Both the position numbers and the translations under genes were made by a program. This document shows positions 11,319 through 22,990 of a stretch of 64,000 bases of DNA, piece by piece. The stretch is from Acanthochromis polyacanthus (Eukaryota; Chordata; Actinopteri; Pomacentridae), in contig NC_067132.1 of assembly GCF_021347895.1 (NCBI RefSeq), positions 5,943,768 to 6,007,767 of the forward strand. The letters are read 5' to 3'. How positions within the stretch are numbered: position 1 is the stretch's first letter; the number at the start of each line of letters is the position of its first letter. The notes under the pieces are model-generated. The model did not search any database and had not been told where the DNA came from. It worked only from the letters and a program-made list of their open reading frames with translations.

Positions 11319-11529
11319 AATTGTTGGTACCCCTCAGTTAAAGAAGGAAAAACCCACAATTCTCACTGAAATCACTTGAAACTCACAAAAGTAACAATAA
11401 ATAAAAATTTATTGAAAATTAAATAATCAAAATCAGCCATCACTTTTGAATTGTTGATTAACATAATTATTTAAAAAAACAAACTAATGAAATAGGGCTG
11501 GACAAAAATGATGGTAATGATGGAAAATG
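11304..11529. mobile_element. Tc1/mariner-like terminal fragment
   Basis: It begins TA followed by CACACGTGGACAAAATTG and GTTGGTACCCC, the inverted-repeat end typical of fish Tc1-like elements. A related internal motif GGACAAAAATGATGG lies near 11500. The element is truncated; no transposase and no second terminus are present. Confidence 0.6.
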
Positions 11530-12210
11530 AAACATATTAAAAATAGGTTTACATTTTAGAAATCTGCATTTGTGTATGAAAAATTTCCCTAATATTATAA
11601 TACATCGGACCGGAATCAAACCCGTGTCGGAGACCAGCTCCTGTACAGTCGCCTGCTTAATCCTCTCAGCTACATGGGCATCAGATACCCACTAAACAAA
11701 ATTATTTAATAAATACCAGCGCACCGGCCCTTCGGTCAAACGGCCGAATGATGTTTACACAAATTTTGGCACGAAGCCACATCTAATTGCCGGCCCCTGC
11801 ATTACATTATAAATATGGGACGATGTAATGCAAAATATAGCGTTGGATTCGCAATGCTTTTACCTTAAAAATATAATATACTGATTCAAAATGCCCTAAC
11901 TCGCTTAAATCTGACCGAGGAGAAACATGACACACGAGGAATATTTGATTAATTAAACGTTCTATTCAGGTATGATTAAGATTCAGATATGAAAACAAAA
12001 TCAAACCCGTCGTTGCAGTAGTTTTTCCGGTTGTAGTCATTCATTTGAAATACGTTCTGAGTGGCACGAAATATCCTCCGCTTGAAATACATTGGTTTGA
12101 ATTTCATTGTGTGCAGCACGAAAAACATGAGAAAATCGTGTTGGTGCGCACGCAACCATAGATTAATTTAGGTGACAGTTTCATGAATCCTTGTGAGACC
12201 GGGTTGTATG
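11530..12210 (-). mobile_element. Repeat with tRNA-like module and GGTCTCAC end, copy 1
   Basis: In minus orientation this starts ACCCGGTCTCACAAGGATTC (about 12205) and runs down to about 11530. It is closely similar to 61051-61843 on the plus strand. A tRNA-like stretch at about 11585-11690 carries an A-box-like TAGCTGAGAGGATTAAG and a B-box-like GGGTTTGATTCCG. The GGTCTCAC end is shared with the foldback elements at 30.5-36.3 kb. The class is unclear: either a SINE inserted in a MITE or one composite family. Confidence 0.6.
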
Positions 12211-12689
12211 GTGAGTGTTTAAGCTTACAACTGTTATTGCTCACTATGTAAGAAGTTGTTGATTAAAAAAATGTCTAAACACTGCAGAGGTGTGGAATCA
12301 CTTCTTTGTAGTTGGCTGCACCTTTGAAAGTCATTTTGTCAGCAGTAGAAACGGAGTTGGTAATTTTTTGATACAGTTTGAGGAGAAATCTGGTTAGTTT
12401 TCATGCTTGTTTTACATGTATTTAGAAATGATTTATGTTTGAGTCATGTTTCTCTAAAGGAAAGAGTGTTGTAAAGGTGAAAAGAATAAAATAACATCAG
12501 TTTCCACTCATCTTACACAAAGGTTTCTCTTACTCCAAATATAGGACTTTAAATGGGAACAATTCATACACATCTCCACTTTTACTACATTTTGCTGCTG
12601 TACACATTTTAATGCAGTCAAGGGTGATTTATTTTTTACTAAAACTGAATATGTGAATGATTCTTCCACCACTGGTCATCATCAAATAT

Positions 12690-13275
12690 CTGTCCTTTAG
12701 TTGTTGTTCCCAAATGGTGGAACAAACTACCAAACTCTGTGTGTTCTGCTGAGTCCCTTTCTACTTTTAAGAGACAATTGAAGGCTCAGTTGTTCAGAGA
12801 ACACCTAGGCACTTAATCTGACTCCACCTTAGGGGTAGAATAAGTCAGGTGGTCCAAAACCCTCGATATCTCTAACCAGACTCTTTTCCTCTGTTGTTCC
12901 CAAATGGTGGAACAAACTACCAAACTCTGTGCGTTCTGCTGAGTCCCTTTCTACTTTTAAAAGACAATTGAAGACTCAGTTGTTCAGAGAACACCTAGGC
13001 ACTTAATCTGACTCCACCTTAGGGGTAGAATAAGTCAGGTGGTCCAAAACCCAGCAGTTATTTAGCGCTGACAAAGTTTAAAAAAATAAAATTTAAAAAA
13101 AGGGGGGGGGGGTTGGCAATTCTTCTGCAACTTGATGGCAACACCTTTGACCAATCACACTTGAAGCACTTTTTGCCCTTACTACAGGTTTTTCCTTATG
13201 TCTGAATTCTTGCTTGTGTTGTACGTCGCTTTGGACAAAAGCGTCTGCTAAATGAAATTGTAGAATTGTAGTCGA
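12690..13275 (+). mobile_element. L2-like LINE 3' end with internal tandem duplication
   Basis: The frame PKWWNKLPNSVCSAESLSTF and KRQLKAQLFREHL is the end of an L2-type reverse transcriptase ORF. It is present twice (12703-12862 and 12893-13052) as a nearly exact tandem duplication. The 3' tail GTCGCTTTGGACAAAAGCG and TCTGCTAAATG near 13225-13255 is the sequence shared by L2 LINEs and their dependent SINEs. Only the 3' end is present, as usual after incomplete reverse transcription. Confidence 0.7.
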
Positions 13276-13454
13276 CATTACTCTTTAAATGTCAGGACTG
13301 ATCCCAAAGGCAAAATATTCACCTTATTCAGGAAGTGAGGCAGGGCGGCGCCATTTTTGAGATCGACTTCCGGTTGACCGTCTTCGCACTACAACAACAT
13401 CGAGTCCTCTCGCTCCTGTAGCTACTTTTAACTGTTCTTTTAAGCGATTTTAAC

Positions 13455-13655
13455 ATGTTTGGCATCAATTGCGCTGTCCGTGGGTGCCACAACAACTGGG
13501 GAAAGATGAAGCTTTCTCTCTCTCAGAATTGTTTAGAGCACGGAAAGGTTAGATCTGAATGCTGTGGACCAGCTCATGGCTATGTAAACACACAGCTTGC
13601 ATCAGTCACTGTCAGCGCAGCTACAGCGATTCTACCAAAGTTCAGTTTCCACTAA
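13455..13655 (+). pseudogene. THAP-domain transposase start, truncated
   Basis: The protein starts MFGINCAVRGCHNNWGKMK and continues LSLSQNCLEHGKVRSEC. Cys-x2-4-Cys at the N terminus followed by an Asn-rich turn is the beginning of a THAP (C2CH) DNA-binding domain, as found in fish ISL2EU transposases. The distal Cys-x2-His part and catalytic domain are absent and the frame runs into unrelated sequence after about residue 45. It lies 130 bp from the left terminus of the element, as expected for its transposase. Confidence 0.6.
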
Positions 13656-13896
13656 AGACCTAGCTATGCCATCAGTGAGGTAAAAAGATACTCTCTGCTA
13701 TTTTGAAACGTTGTTATGACTGCGGTTTGGTCAGAATCAGTTTTTTGTTGCTCCAGGGAATTAGCATTAGCTTGTGACAGGGCTAATAACACAGTAAACT
13801 GCAGGAGCTGTTTCAGAAATGACAATAACAACCTACGTTTGCACAACCACATCGTATATACATGAATCAAATAAAGTTTTATTCAAATCAACATAC

Positions 13897-14174
13897 CTTT
13901 CATAATATCGCAGCAGTGTGACTGCAGGACCGTCCCAACCCAGCGATACAGGAGCATCCCGTGGTCTCCACCACTCCATGTGTGAGGAGGTATTAGCCTG
14001 ACTCAGGCTGACATTAGCTTTAAGAAACGTATATTCCCGTTCTTGATGTAACAGAACAGCGCCGACTTTACCACTGTGCAAATATTGATAGGCTTCAGTG
14101 CTCTTATAATTCCTCATAGCCGAGTGATCAACGCCAAGAGACAACACGAAGTAGTTAAAGATATCGCCATCCAT
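13897..14174 (-). pseudogene. YqaJ/SWIM-type protein first exon (ISL2EU second gene)
   Basis: The exon opens MDGDIFNYFVLSLGV and contains YKSTEAYQYLHSGKVGAV and FLKANVSLSQANTSSH, resembling the N-terminal region of ISL2EU YqaJ-nuclease proteins ahead of a SWIM zinc finger. It ends at a good donor (GAAAG then GTATGT; exon end 13897), but the SWIM and nuclease exons are missing. It points toward the THAP gene, consistent with convergent genes separated by an internal deletion. Identity is from remembered family features, so moderate. Confidence 0.5.
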
Positions 14175-14192
14175 GACTTGTGGTCACTTTTT

Positions 14193-17100
14193 GGTCCGTG
14201 TATATTTTGGTAATTGGATTTTCCGTTCTAAAGCAGGTATTGAAAAACAAAAAACGAATGGTTATTTGATTTTCGTTTTCAAAGGCAAAAATTAAAATTG
14301 AAATACAAGGCGTTTTTCCTTTTCACGATCAAAAATGGATATACGAATTTTTAAAAATGCTTTGATTTTCATTTTTTATTTACAAAAACAAAAAATAAAA
14401 TAAGTCAGAGACAGAAACGAAATAAGAGCCGTTTTTCATTTTCTGAGACCGGAAGTGGTCATCAGCAAGGGTGGTCAGATTGAATCAGAGCCGAGGACTC
14501 TCTGTCCCGCCCACATTTACCGGCTTCTGCTGTTTATGGACGCTGCTACCGCTGCTGCTAACAACGTTAGCTTCCAAAAGTGGAGATAAACTCTACAGGT
14601 AAGTGTTAAAGTCAACTTTGTAACTAGTTGCACTCTTCTCTACTTCTGGACAATATCACATATAAAGCAGTGAAGTTACTGTAAGTTACCATCAGACTGT
14701 AACCTCTGATATAAACTTGTTCTAACATCGTGTTTTAAAGTCGTTCTATAAATCTCAATTTATGTTTCCTAACTTTGTATTTACAATGAGGCTAATCCCG
14801 GTTAGTCAGTGTTATCTATTAGGTGTAGCTAAGTGTCCTGAAGGTCACAGCTGATCAATCATAATAGATCAGTCATAAGGGAAACTGCTGTTTCGAGGCG
14901 CAGTTCATTAATGATCAGCAGATAGAAATTAATCTATGTTAACGTTCCTCCACAGAACTCTGATGAATGTTAATCTCTCAGTTCAATGAATGAAGAACAG
15001 TTCAGTTCTGAGTTAATATCTCTGTTCTTTGCTTCAGACTCTATTTAACAGCTTCTGTTCATACAACAGTGTACGGTCAGATAACTGTGGAGCTCATGTT
15101 AACGCTAATGATACATTAGAATAAAAATAATAAACTTTATTGTCCATCTAAGGCAGTAAAATACTCTTTGGCCTCAACCAGGAAAACAAACATTTCTATA
15201 AGATTAGAAAGTAGGACAAAATACAACACTCTCTTGTGTTTCATTCGTACCCTGATGTGTTCATTCTGATATTTAAAGTTCCAGCAGTTGGACTGAAAGA
15301 ACCTTGGAGATCTTCTTCTCACTGTTTGTGTCTTTTCCTTCCATCCTTAGTCTGGATCATTGGGAACATCTGGTCTGATGGACTGAGAGCTACAGAGAAC
15401 ATGAACATCCAGCTGTGGTTGTCTGAACAATCTTCTCTCCATCACTGTGAGGAAGAGCAGCACTGATGTCCTCCTCATGCTTCCATTAAGAACAATGATG
15501 CTGCAGATTCAGCTCCTCTCTTCATAATACTTGTCTTGTGACTGTTCAGTTTTTACACTTCACTGTCAGCAACACATTATTTATTTCATCCATTTATTAC
15601 ATGTTTACACATCTTTACAGTTCACAATTGTTAAATAATGCAGTTTTTAAATGTGCAATGAAGGAAATAATGAAGCTCTTGAGCTGAATGTGTTGATGTT
15701 TTAATGCTGCATATCTGCTATAAATAACATTGTACAGGGTTTCTGCAGATATCAGTCAGTCAAATTTAATGCTTTTTAGTGCAATTTTAATGCTATACTG
15801 TACAAATTTTAATGCCACGACCATGAACTCAAATTACACGGGTTTGTTTGTTTTTTGTAAAAGATGATTTTTATATGAAAACCCTACATTTGACTATTTC
15901 TGAATCTGGGAACCACCCCTGAACACCAACGGGCTGCAGTCATTCTCTGAAATGCACGTTTTTGAGCCATTTTTGCTGGAACTTGTGTTTCCCCATTTCC
16001 CAGCCTGGTCCAGCCTGCCGGCCACTTTAAAAACATGCAGTTTTTAGAAATTGTACCCACCCGGCTGGAACAATTATCTCAGTGCTTCGGCATGTTTACA
16101 CAGATGCACATACCTGACAAATCGCAGTCTATAAATATATTATTGTCAATTATTTTCTTGAAAACTGCAGAAAGAAATTTTTAATACCATTTAAGGCCTT
16201 AATTTCTGCAAAATCAACTTAATGACTATTAATGTCCTGCAGAAACCTTGTTGTATTTCTGCTACAGCAGCAGAGATGAAGTTAAAGGTGATAAATAGAA
16301 TCTGTGAATACTAAGAACAGAGAATAATAAACTGCTGAAAGAGTTGCTCTGTCCTGTCAGTGAAAGCTAAACAGGAAGTGGTTCACTGAGGATGTCGTCC
16401 ATTCAGTCTCCTTCTTCACAACCAGATGAGGTTTTCCTTCTGTTGGCTTCACTCAGAAGATCCTCACAGTGAACATGAGACACCTGAGATGAAGACAGAC
16501 GTCACAGCATCAGCATCAACAGCAGAGGTTCATTTTAAAGTATCCCTGGAAAGATTTCCTATTTCATATAGTTTTCCAAGCACTGAACGACAGAAAGACC
16601 TGTAGTCACTTTAGCTTTAGGAGAGGATTTTATTATCCAGCTTATCTGTGCTGCAGTTTAAATGTATTAACTGTAGTGTTCATCATTATTTTGGACATAT
16701 TCTGGGAGGTTATTTTTCTGATCTGCACTAAGATGTACTACAACATGTGAATCAGTCATTAAACAATGTTAACGACTAGAGAGTAGATTTACTGTTTTCT
16801 CCAGTTTAATTTCAGAGACTCAGCAGATATTTAGGACTACTGACAACACAGAACCTTAACCTTACTGTTTGAATCACATTTAGGTTTTCTAAACGTTACA
16901 TTAATGTGAACCAGCGTCTCCACACAGTTTTATTAACTAAATGTACCACATTACACTAACACGACACACTTCAGCCTTTTCCATGAAACACAATGCAAAC
17001 ATCGTTAGCTTAATGCTACACTAGGTTTAATCAGGCTACGACTGAGCAGCTCGCTCGGTTAGCATCACTAATTTATATTAAAGCTAATATTTACTGGATG

Positions 17101-17857
17101 CTGACTCTCTTCTCTGGTCAATACACAAAGAAATAAACTCCACCAACATCTGGACTGCATGGCACACATTATATCTGACACGAAAGTTGCATATGAAGTG
17201 CATTAAAAGCGGCACCGATAAGAAAATAAACATTTAGCCTACTTACCGAACTTTCAGTGTCTGCTGGTAGAATCAGCCGAAGGTAGCAAAATGGTTAAAA
17301 CAAGCCAACAGGCAGGAAAAGTGTCTGTGGAAAAGGTTCTGCTTCTTCACCGATAAACCACCAGTGACCATATCAGAATTAATCCTCCAGACTGTCAGTC
17401 ATTCCAGACGAACTGTCAATCAGGTAACCACGCCCCCTTGCGTCGCAAAACTTAATAAATAAAAAAATCGATATTGATTTATTTTAAGATCGGCCACTTG
17501 ATCTTTCATTTTGACCATGAAAACTAACAATAAAAACATTTATTTACAGTCTATGCACCGTACTCTGTTTGGCTCCACCCTTGCTGATGACCACTTCCGG
17601 TCTCAGAAAACGAAAAAACGGACCTTTTTTCGTTTCTGTCTCTTACTTATTTTATTTTTTGTTATCGTAAATAAAAAATGAAAATCAAAGCATTTTTTAA
17701 AATTCGTATATCCATTTTTGATCGTGAAAAGGAAAAACGCCTTGTATTTCAATTTTGATTTTTGCCTTTGAAAACGAAAATCAAATAACCACTCGTTTTT
17801 TGTTTTTCAATACCTGCTTTAGAACGGAAAATCCAATTACCAAAATATACACGGACC
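14193..17857. mobile_element. Element with about 300-bp terminal inverted repeats
   Basis: GGTCCGTGTATATTTTGG at 14193 and its inverse ending at 17857 start inverted repeats that stay similar for nearly 300 bp (14193-14480 against 17570-17857). The arms hold AT-rich blocks and a GACCGGAAGTGGTCATCAGC segment. The 3.1-kb interior has no transposase. Near the left arm a GC-richer stretch with GTTAGCTTCC ends at a donor-like CTACAG-GTAAGT (about 14597), reminiscent of a captured 5' exon. No exact target duplication is evident. Long arms suggest a MULE-like or foldback type, but this is unproven. Confidence 0.6.
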
Positions 17858-18069
17858 CATTTCTGTTTTTTAAAGAGGTTTTCATTACTTCCCACATCAC
17901 TTTCTCAGTTGTAAACACCGCTATGACCGAGTTACCGGAAGTACTACTCAAAACAGGAAGTCCCGCCCGTTGGAAAATGGGCGGAGCTGAATAAGGTGAA
18001 TAGTATGAATAAGATCTATATGCTGACTCCTGAGGCTGTTCATAATATATGCTGAAAGTAAATGGATGC

Positions 18070-18425
18070 TTTATTATGTTTATTGGGATTGCAGTGGGCT
18101 GCACAGTGGAATGGTGGTTAACAGTTTTGTCTTGCAGCTGAAAGATCACTGGTTCATGTCCCGGCCTTCCCAGGATCTTTCTGCATGGAGTTTGCATGTT
18201 CTCCTGGTGCAGTGTGGGTTTTCTCCGGGTACTCCGGCTTCCTCCCACAGTCCAAAGATATGCTGAAGTTAAATGATTACTGAAATTGCCAGTAGCTGTG
18301 AATGAACATGTGATTGTTAGTCAGGATATGTAGTCCTGCAACAGACTGGTGACCTGTCCAGGGTGTCTTTACCCCAAGTCAGCTGGGATAGACTCCAGCT
18401 CCCCATGGATGGTATTCTAGTGTAC
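18070..18425 (+). mobile_element. Teleost tRNA-derived SINE-like repeat
   Basis: It contains the common fish repeat landmarks in order: a degenerate GTGGTTAACAG head, TGGAGTTTGCATGTTCTCC, TTTTCTCCGGGTACTCCGGC, TCCTCCCACAGTCCAAAGA, GGTGACCTGTCCAGGGTG and AGCTGGGATAGACTCCAGC. Confidence 0.8.
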
Positions 18426-18880
18426 TGAAATGATCACATTCCAGTTTTACATTTTACTAATTACTGCTTGCAGTCACCTGGGATGAAGGTTATTGAGGTG
18501 ACACCTCATCCATCCATCCAAGTGATAGTTTTGACTGCAGATGTGCATATGTGTCCTGAACAGATCCTGTAGTTATTGTTGTGTTGCACATTTAATTTGG
18601 TGTCCAAAGAGGATAAATATGGCATGTGGAAGCTTTTGACATGAAGAATGAACAGTATTGCATTTTATTTCACCCATGGCATTATTTCTTGACCTTGGAA
18701 ACATCACCCTGACAGAAAAAAAAAGACTCTTCACAACTTTAGCTGATTCTTATGATCTTCAGAAGTAGATAAAGTCTGAAGAAAAGCAGTTCATGACCCA
18801 TAAGATTTGATTTTGTCTGAGAGCTAATTTTTTTTAAAGAAATATCACCCAACATTATTGTATAAACTGTAAAATGGATG
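18426..18880. other. Non-coding stretch
   Basis: No gene or recognisable element seen; AT-rich. Confidence 0.5.
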
Positions 18881-18884
18881 AGCA

Positions 18885-19040
18885 GATGTTGCTGGTGTGC
18901 AGTGGTTAACGTGGTTTCTTCTGGGTTGAAACCTGCTGGTCTGTTTGGACCTTTGGGCCCTATGATGGACTGGTGATCAGTCCAGGGTGTATCCAGCCTC
19001 TCGGTTGGTTCCAGTTTGGCTCCAGCCCATCACAACCTTC
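18885..19040 (+). mobile_element. Degenerate SINE-like repeat
   Basis: A shortened relative of the 18070 repeat: GTGTGCAGTGGTTAACG at the head, then GATGGACTGGTGATCAGTCC, AGGGTGTATCCAGCCTCTCG and GGCTCCAGCCC. The middle is deleted. The following 19040-19780 holds no gene that I can recognise. Confidence 0.65.
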
Positions 19041-19787
19041 TGCAGGATGAAACATGTCAACTGTAGGTCATTTGAAGTTCATTCATCTCAGAAACTTCAG
19101 TTCCTCTGCTGCCTTAAAATTGGACTTAACTGCACTTTGCTTTATTTAGTCAGTTTAAACTCATGACTTGTCAAAGTCTAAAATTTGCTGAGTTAAAAAA
19201 AGTCATCCTGAGAAAATAAGTCCAGTGAATGCAAAATATCAAGTTCAATCATTTAGTCACATAGAAAACATAAAAGGCAAGGCAAGATGAGGCATTTCTA
19301 TTTGTATAAAGCTTTTCAGAATGCAATAAATGAGTGAAGGAAGTACTTTTACTTTGAATTTAAAAAAAATTCATTCCAAACAGTGATGCCAAAAAAATGC
19401 ACCGTCAAATGTTGACGATGCATCAGCTAACCAGACTGAAATTACCAACAAAAGTGAACAAAACAAACTGAATAATCTGTTTCAGTGCACATCTAAAAGT
19501 ACAACACATTCTATTTGACAATTACATTAAAACACGTCAGCACAGCACTCACAAAGAAAAACAGTGTGTTACAGCAAAGTCATGTGATCTAAACAAACTG
19601 GTGTGAAGAAACAGGTTGACAGATATTAAAAGATCCATTTGTCACAGTCTGACATGTAATAAACTAACAGAATCACTGTTGGAGCGGTCTAAAGGTGCTT
19701 TAAAACAAAAAGACCTACTTTCACTCTGAATGATGTGAATGAATGCGTGTTTTTTCAAGGCTTGTCCTCACTAATGTTCCAGGACTA

Positions 19788-19976
<189 letters not shown>

Positions 19977-20596
19977 TCATGTGGACTTTAAGCGTAGACC
20001 GTAAACTAAAACTTTTTCTGCATACACTGCAAGCATGTGGTTTTACACCTTTGTGCATTTGGTGATGTTTCTTTAGTTGAAACTTATTCTCAAAGGTGTT
20101 TCCACAAACATCACATTTTACAGACTTTCTAACTGCATCAGTATCATGGTGAATTCCTGACAATGAAGACTTGTCTAAATTGTGACTGTGCCTGCTCTTT
20201 TTCTTGTGACTCTTCTTTGGTTTCAGCGCAGCATTTCTAGTTGACTCAGAGTCTACATGCTGACTTCCTCCCATATGTGAGCTCTCACCTACTGGTAAAC
20301 TGTCATAGATGAGCTGCTCGCTGTTTGCTTCTACTTCACTGTCCTTATCAGCTTCAGGACAATCTGCTTTCCCTGCTGACTGGTGCAGAGTTCCTCCTGT
20401 TCCTCATTAATCTGTGCAGGTTCTGGGTCCTCATGGTCCTGACTAAAGTTCTCCTCCTGGTTGCAGAGCTGTCCATCAGTGAGACCCTTCCCCTCGTTAC
20501 AGACATGTTGCTGTGGGAGGTCTGGAGGGACAATGGAGCACATGAAAACAATTACTAACATGATGAAAAGGAAAAATACATCTAAGAGAGTACATT

Positions 20597-20830
20597 TAAT
20601 CCTCTGAACCCCAAGCCCTGTCTGGGCAGTCACATTTTTCCTCACAGTGGGATCATCCATAACAGCAATGTAAAGTCTGGCACCTCTGTGGAAACAGCAC
20701 AACCATGTCTAGAAATAGAGAGACTTCCCAAATTACATCTGTGCAGAATAGCACAGTTTCTGGAATAAATAAAAAAACTAACCAAAACATAACAATGACG
20801 GACGCACTGATGTATCCAAGCAACAGCGAG
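20597..20830. repeat. Interspersed repeat, copy 1
   Basis: It starts CCTCTGAACCCCAAGCCCTG and matches 22755-22990 over about 230 bp with many substitutions. This copy lies in an intron of the zinc-finger gene. I cannot assign the family. Confidence 0.6.
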
Positions 20831-21803
20831 TCGGCAAATACACATTTCAAGTAAATGTCAATAAGTTAAGATGCAACAGCACAATTTCTGTCTGAAAATA
20901 AATGGAACTCAAAGCTCTAATTCAGATCTTACAATAGTCACATTTCTTTCTTAGTTTACTAAGATAATCATAGTTTTACATACCCATTCTGTGTAACTTT
21001 ACGCGTTGTTTGCAGATGGCATCCAGCAGCCTGTGCTCATAATCCATCTCTCCATCCAACTGGCCCAGTGGTTGATCAGAAACTCCAAATATTTCTCTAC
21101 ATACTGCTTCACAATTGGGTTTGCACACAAGCTGCATTCCCTCCTGTCTGATGCACACTTCCTCCTGCTTGTCTTTCATCTGTGGAGGCTCTGGGTCCTC
21201 CTGGTCCACACTGGAGTTCCTCTCCTGGTTGCTAAGACTCTGCTCAGGAAGAACATTGTCCTCCTGGACGTGTTGCTGTAGAACATCTGGGAGGCAGAAT
21301 GACACTGTCAGGCTGGCTGCTGCTGGCTCTGGCTAGTTCCACCTTCCCCTTTTTCTCCTCCCCTTTCTCCCTTTTAGGGTTCCTGAGATTATTGCAGCAG
21401 CAGGTGTCTTCCATCACAATCAGGAGCAGGTGGAAATGCAGCCAATCAGCCTCACTCCCCTGCAATAAAGTCTGACGCCACTCACCTCTCAGTGCTGGAT
21501 TGTGATGCCACTAGTGTCAGCTATTCTTGTCTTGTTGTGGAGTAATCTTAGCCTTTAATAATTCTGATTGTGCTCTTTTGTTGCAGTTTATGATCTACCT
21601 GCTCCTGCCACCTGTGGTTCCTTCTCCTCATCCATTGTCAGCCTGGTCCTCACCTGTGGATTACCTACCTGAGCTGTGTTTCCGTCCAGGCATCCACTTC
21701 CACCGACCTGCTGCTGTAACCTGCCCTGGATTCACCCACACGTGCCGAAACCCAGCCAGAGCATCTTAGTTTGAGTATTCATTTGTTTAGCTTTTGTAAC
21801 TTG

Positions 21804-22026
21804 TGGGGCGGCATGGCTCAGTGGGTAGAGTGGCCGTCTTGTAACTGGAAGGTTCGATCCTCGGCCTGTCAAGCTCATGTCGAGGTGCCCCTGAACGAGA
21901 CACCTAACCCCTAATTGCTCCTGGTGGGTTGTGGTTAGTGTCTTGTATGGCAGCTTCTGCCATCAGTGTGTGAATGTGACGTATCATGTAAAGCGCTTTG
22001 GATAAAAGCATTATATAAATACAACC
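21804..22026 (+). mobile_element. tRNA-derived SINE with L2-like tail
   Basis: The head GGCTCAGTGGGTAGAGTGG (A box region) and GGTTCGATCC (B box) are tRNA-like RNA polymerase III promoter parts. The tail AAGCGCTTTGGATAAAAGC matches the 3' tail of L2-type LINEs, whose reverse transcriptase such SINEs borrow. A possible TAACTT target repeat lies on both sides. It is inserted in the LTR at 21306. Confidence 0.85.
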
Positions 22027-22129
22027 GTTTAACTTTAGTTTTTGAGCCTGTACCTTTGTTCCTTTTTCTTATAACCTAATCAAGCCTTCTAGCTTTGTCT
22101 TTAGTTGTTTTTGCCAGAGTTAAGTTGTC

Positions 22130-22470
22130 ATGCTTGTTAGGGAATTTCTGCGATGTCAGGTGAGGAAACACCGGAGGCGAACTCAGGAACACTCAGATGA
22201 CTGATGTCGAGAAAAATGCTTTACTGAATTCAGGAGAATTGACATAAGTGCATTGTCAGTATCAACTCTGAGGAGTCTCTCTGTCCTTGGAGGGTTTATA
22301 CTGTCTGAAAGAGAAAAGAGGCAGGATCTAACCTTGTTGCTATATCAGCAAATAGTTGTCTGTCTGAGCAATTGGTGTGCTTCTGTGTGTCTCCAATTGG
22401 AGTCAAGGGATGACCTTCTGTATGTTGGTTTGAAATGACCTATTACCTACAATTTTTCCTTAACAATGCT
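22130..22470. mobile_element. Nested small solo LTR (331 bp), ATGCT target duplication
   Basis: TGTTAGGGAATTTC at 22135 and TTTTTCCTTAACA ending 22465 are the two ends. ATGCT occurs immediately on both sides (22130-22134 and 22466-22470). It lies inside the larger LTR and is therefore younger. Confidence 0.75.
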
Positions 22471-22754
22471 AAAGACTTGGTGTTCAGTTCTTATCTGGGT
22501 GTGACCCTCTTTGAGTTATAGCCTTAGTTTATTCTGCCCACCACTAGTAGCAGCATTGCTCTCTGCCTTAGTTCCCGTTTGTAGTTTTTTTTGACTGCGT
22601 TTTGTCGCCTCAGCTTTTTGTATTAAATCCTTTTGAATTGAGTCAGCTGTGTCTGCTCATTTCCTGCACCTGAGCTCACCTCACGAATCCTAACAGACAA
22701 AAGAAAAAGCTTGCTGAAGGTGATCATACGTGACGCACATCTGAGCAAATCTGG

Positions 22755-22990
22755 TTAACCCTCTGAAGCCCAAGCCCTGTCTGGACAGTTTCTACTCCTG
22801 TCATGTTTTTTCTCACTGTGGGCTTATTTTTCAGTGCAACATAAAATCCTGCACCTCTATGGAAACAACACAATGACTACAAGTAAAGAGAACTTGCATG
22901 TCTTCTGTGCAGTATGGCACAGTTCTGACATAAATGTACATTAAAATTGCTCCGATTCACTGTTTGTGAGCCATGCTGCACTGATGGTAT
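22755..22990. repeat. Interspersed repeat, copy 2
   Basis: Starts CCTCTGAAGCCCAAGCCCTG after a TTAA and matches 20597-20830. The TTAA could be a target site, but the far end is not defined. Confidence 0.6.

Larger units (their letters stand above)
13317..18001. mobile_element. ISL2EU-like transposon, internally deleted, with nested insertion
   Basis: TCACCTTATTCA at 13319 and its exact inverse TGAATAAGGTGA ending at 17999 bound the element, each flanked by AT (13317-13318 and 18000-18001). ISL2EU elements duplicate a 2-bp AT target and encode a THAP-containing transposase plus a YqaJ-type nuclease. Both gene starts are visible here, facing each other (13455 plus and 14174 minus). The bodies of both genes are missing, so the element is a deletion derivative. 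A 3.7-kb element is inserted near its right end. Confidence 0.7.
21306..22695 (+). mobile_element. Solo LTR interrupted by a SINE and a second solo LTR
   Basis: It starts TGTCAGGCTGG and ends CACGAATCCTAACA. The end is closely related to that of the solo LTR at 28764-29788 (TTTCCTGCACCTGAGCTC block), so both belong to one family. The flanks are GACAC and GACAA, a near-matching 5-bp target duplication. The interior is broken by a SINE (21804-22026) and a smaller LTR (22135-22465). Without these it would be about 830 bp. Confidence 0.7.
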
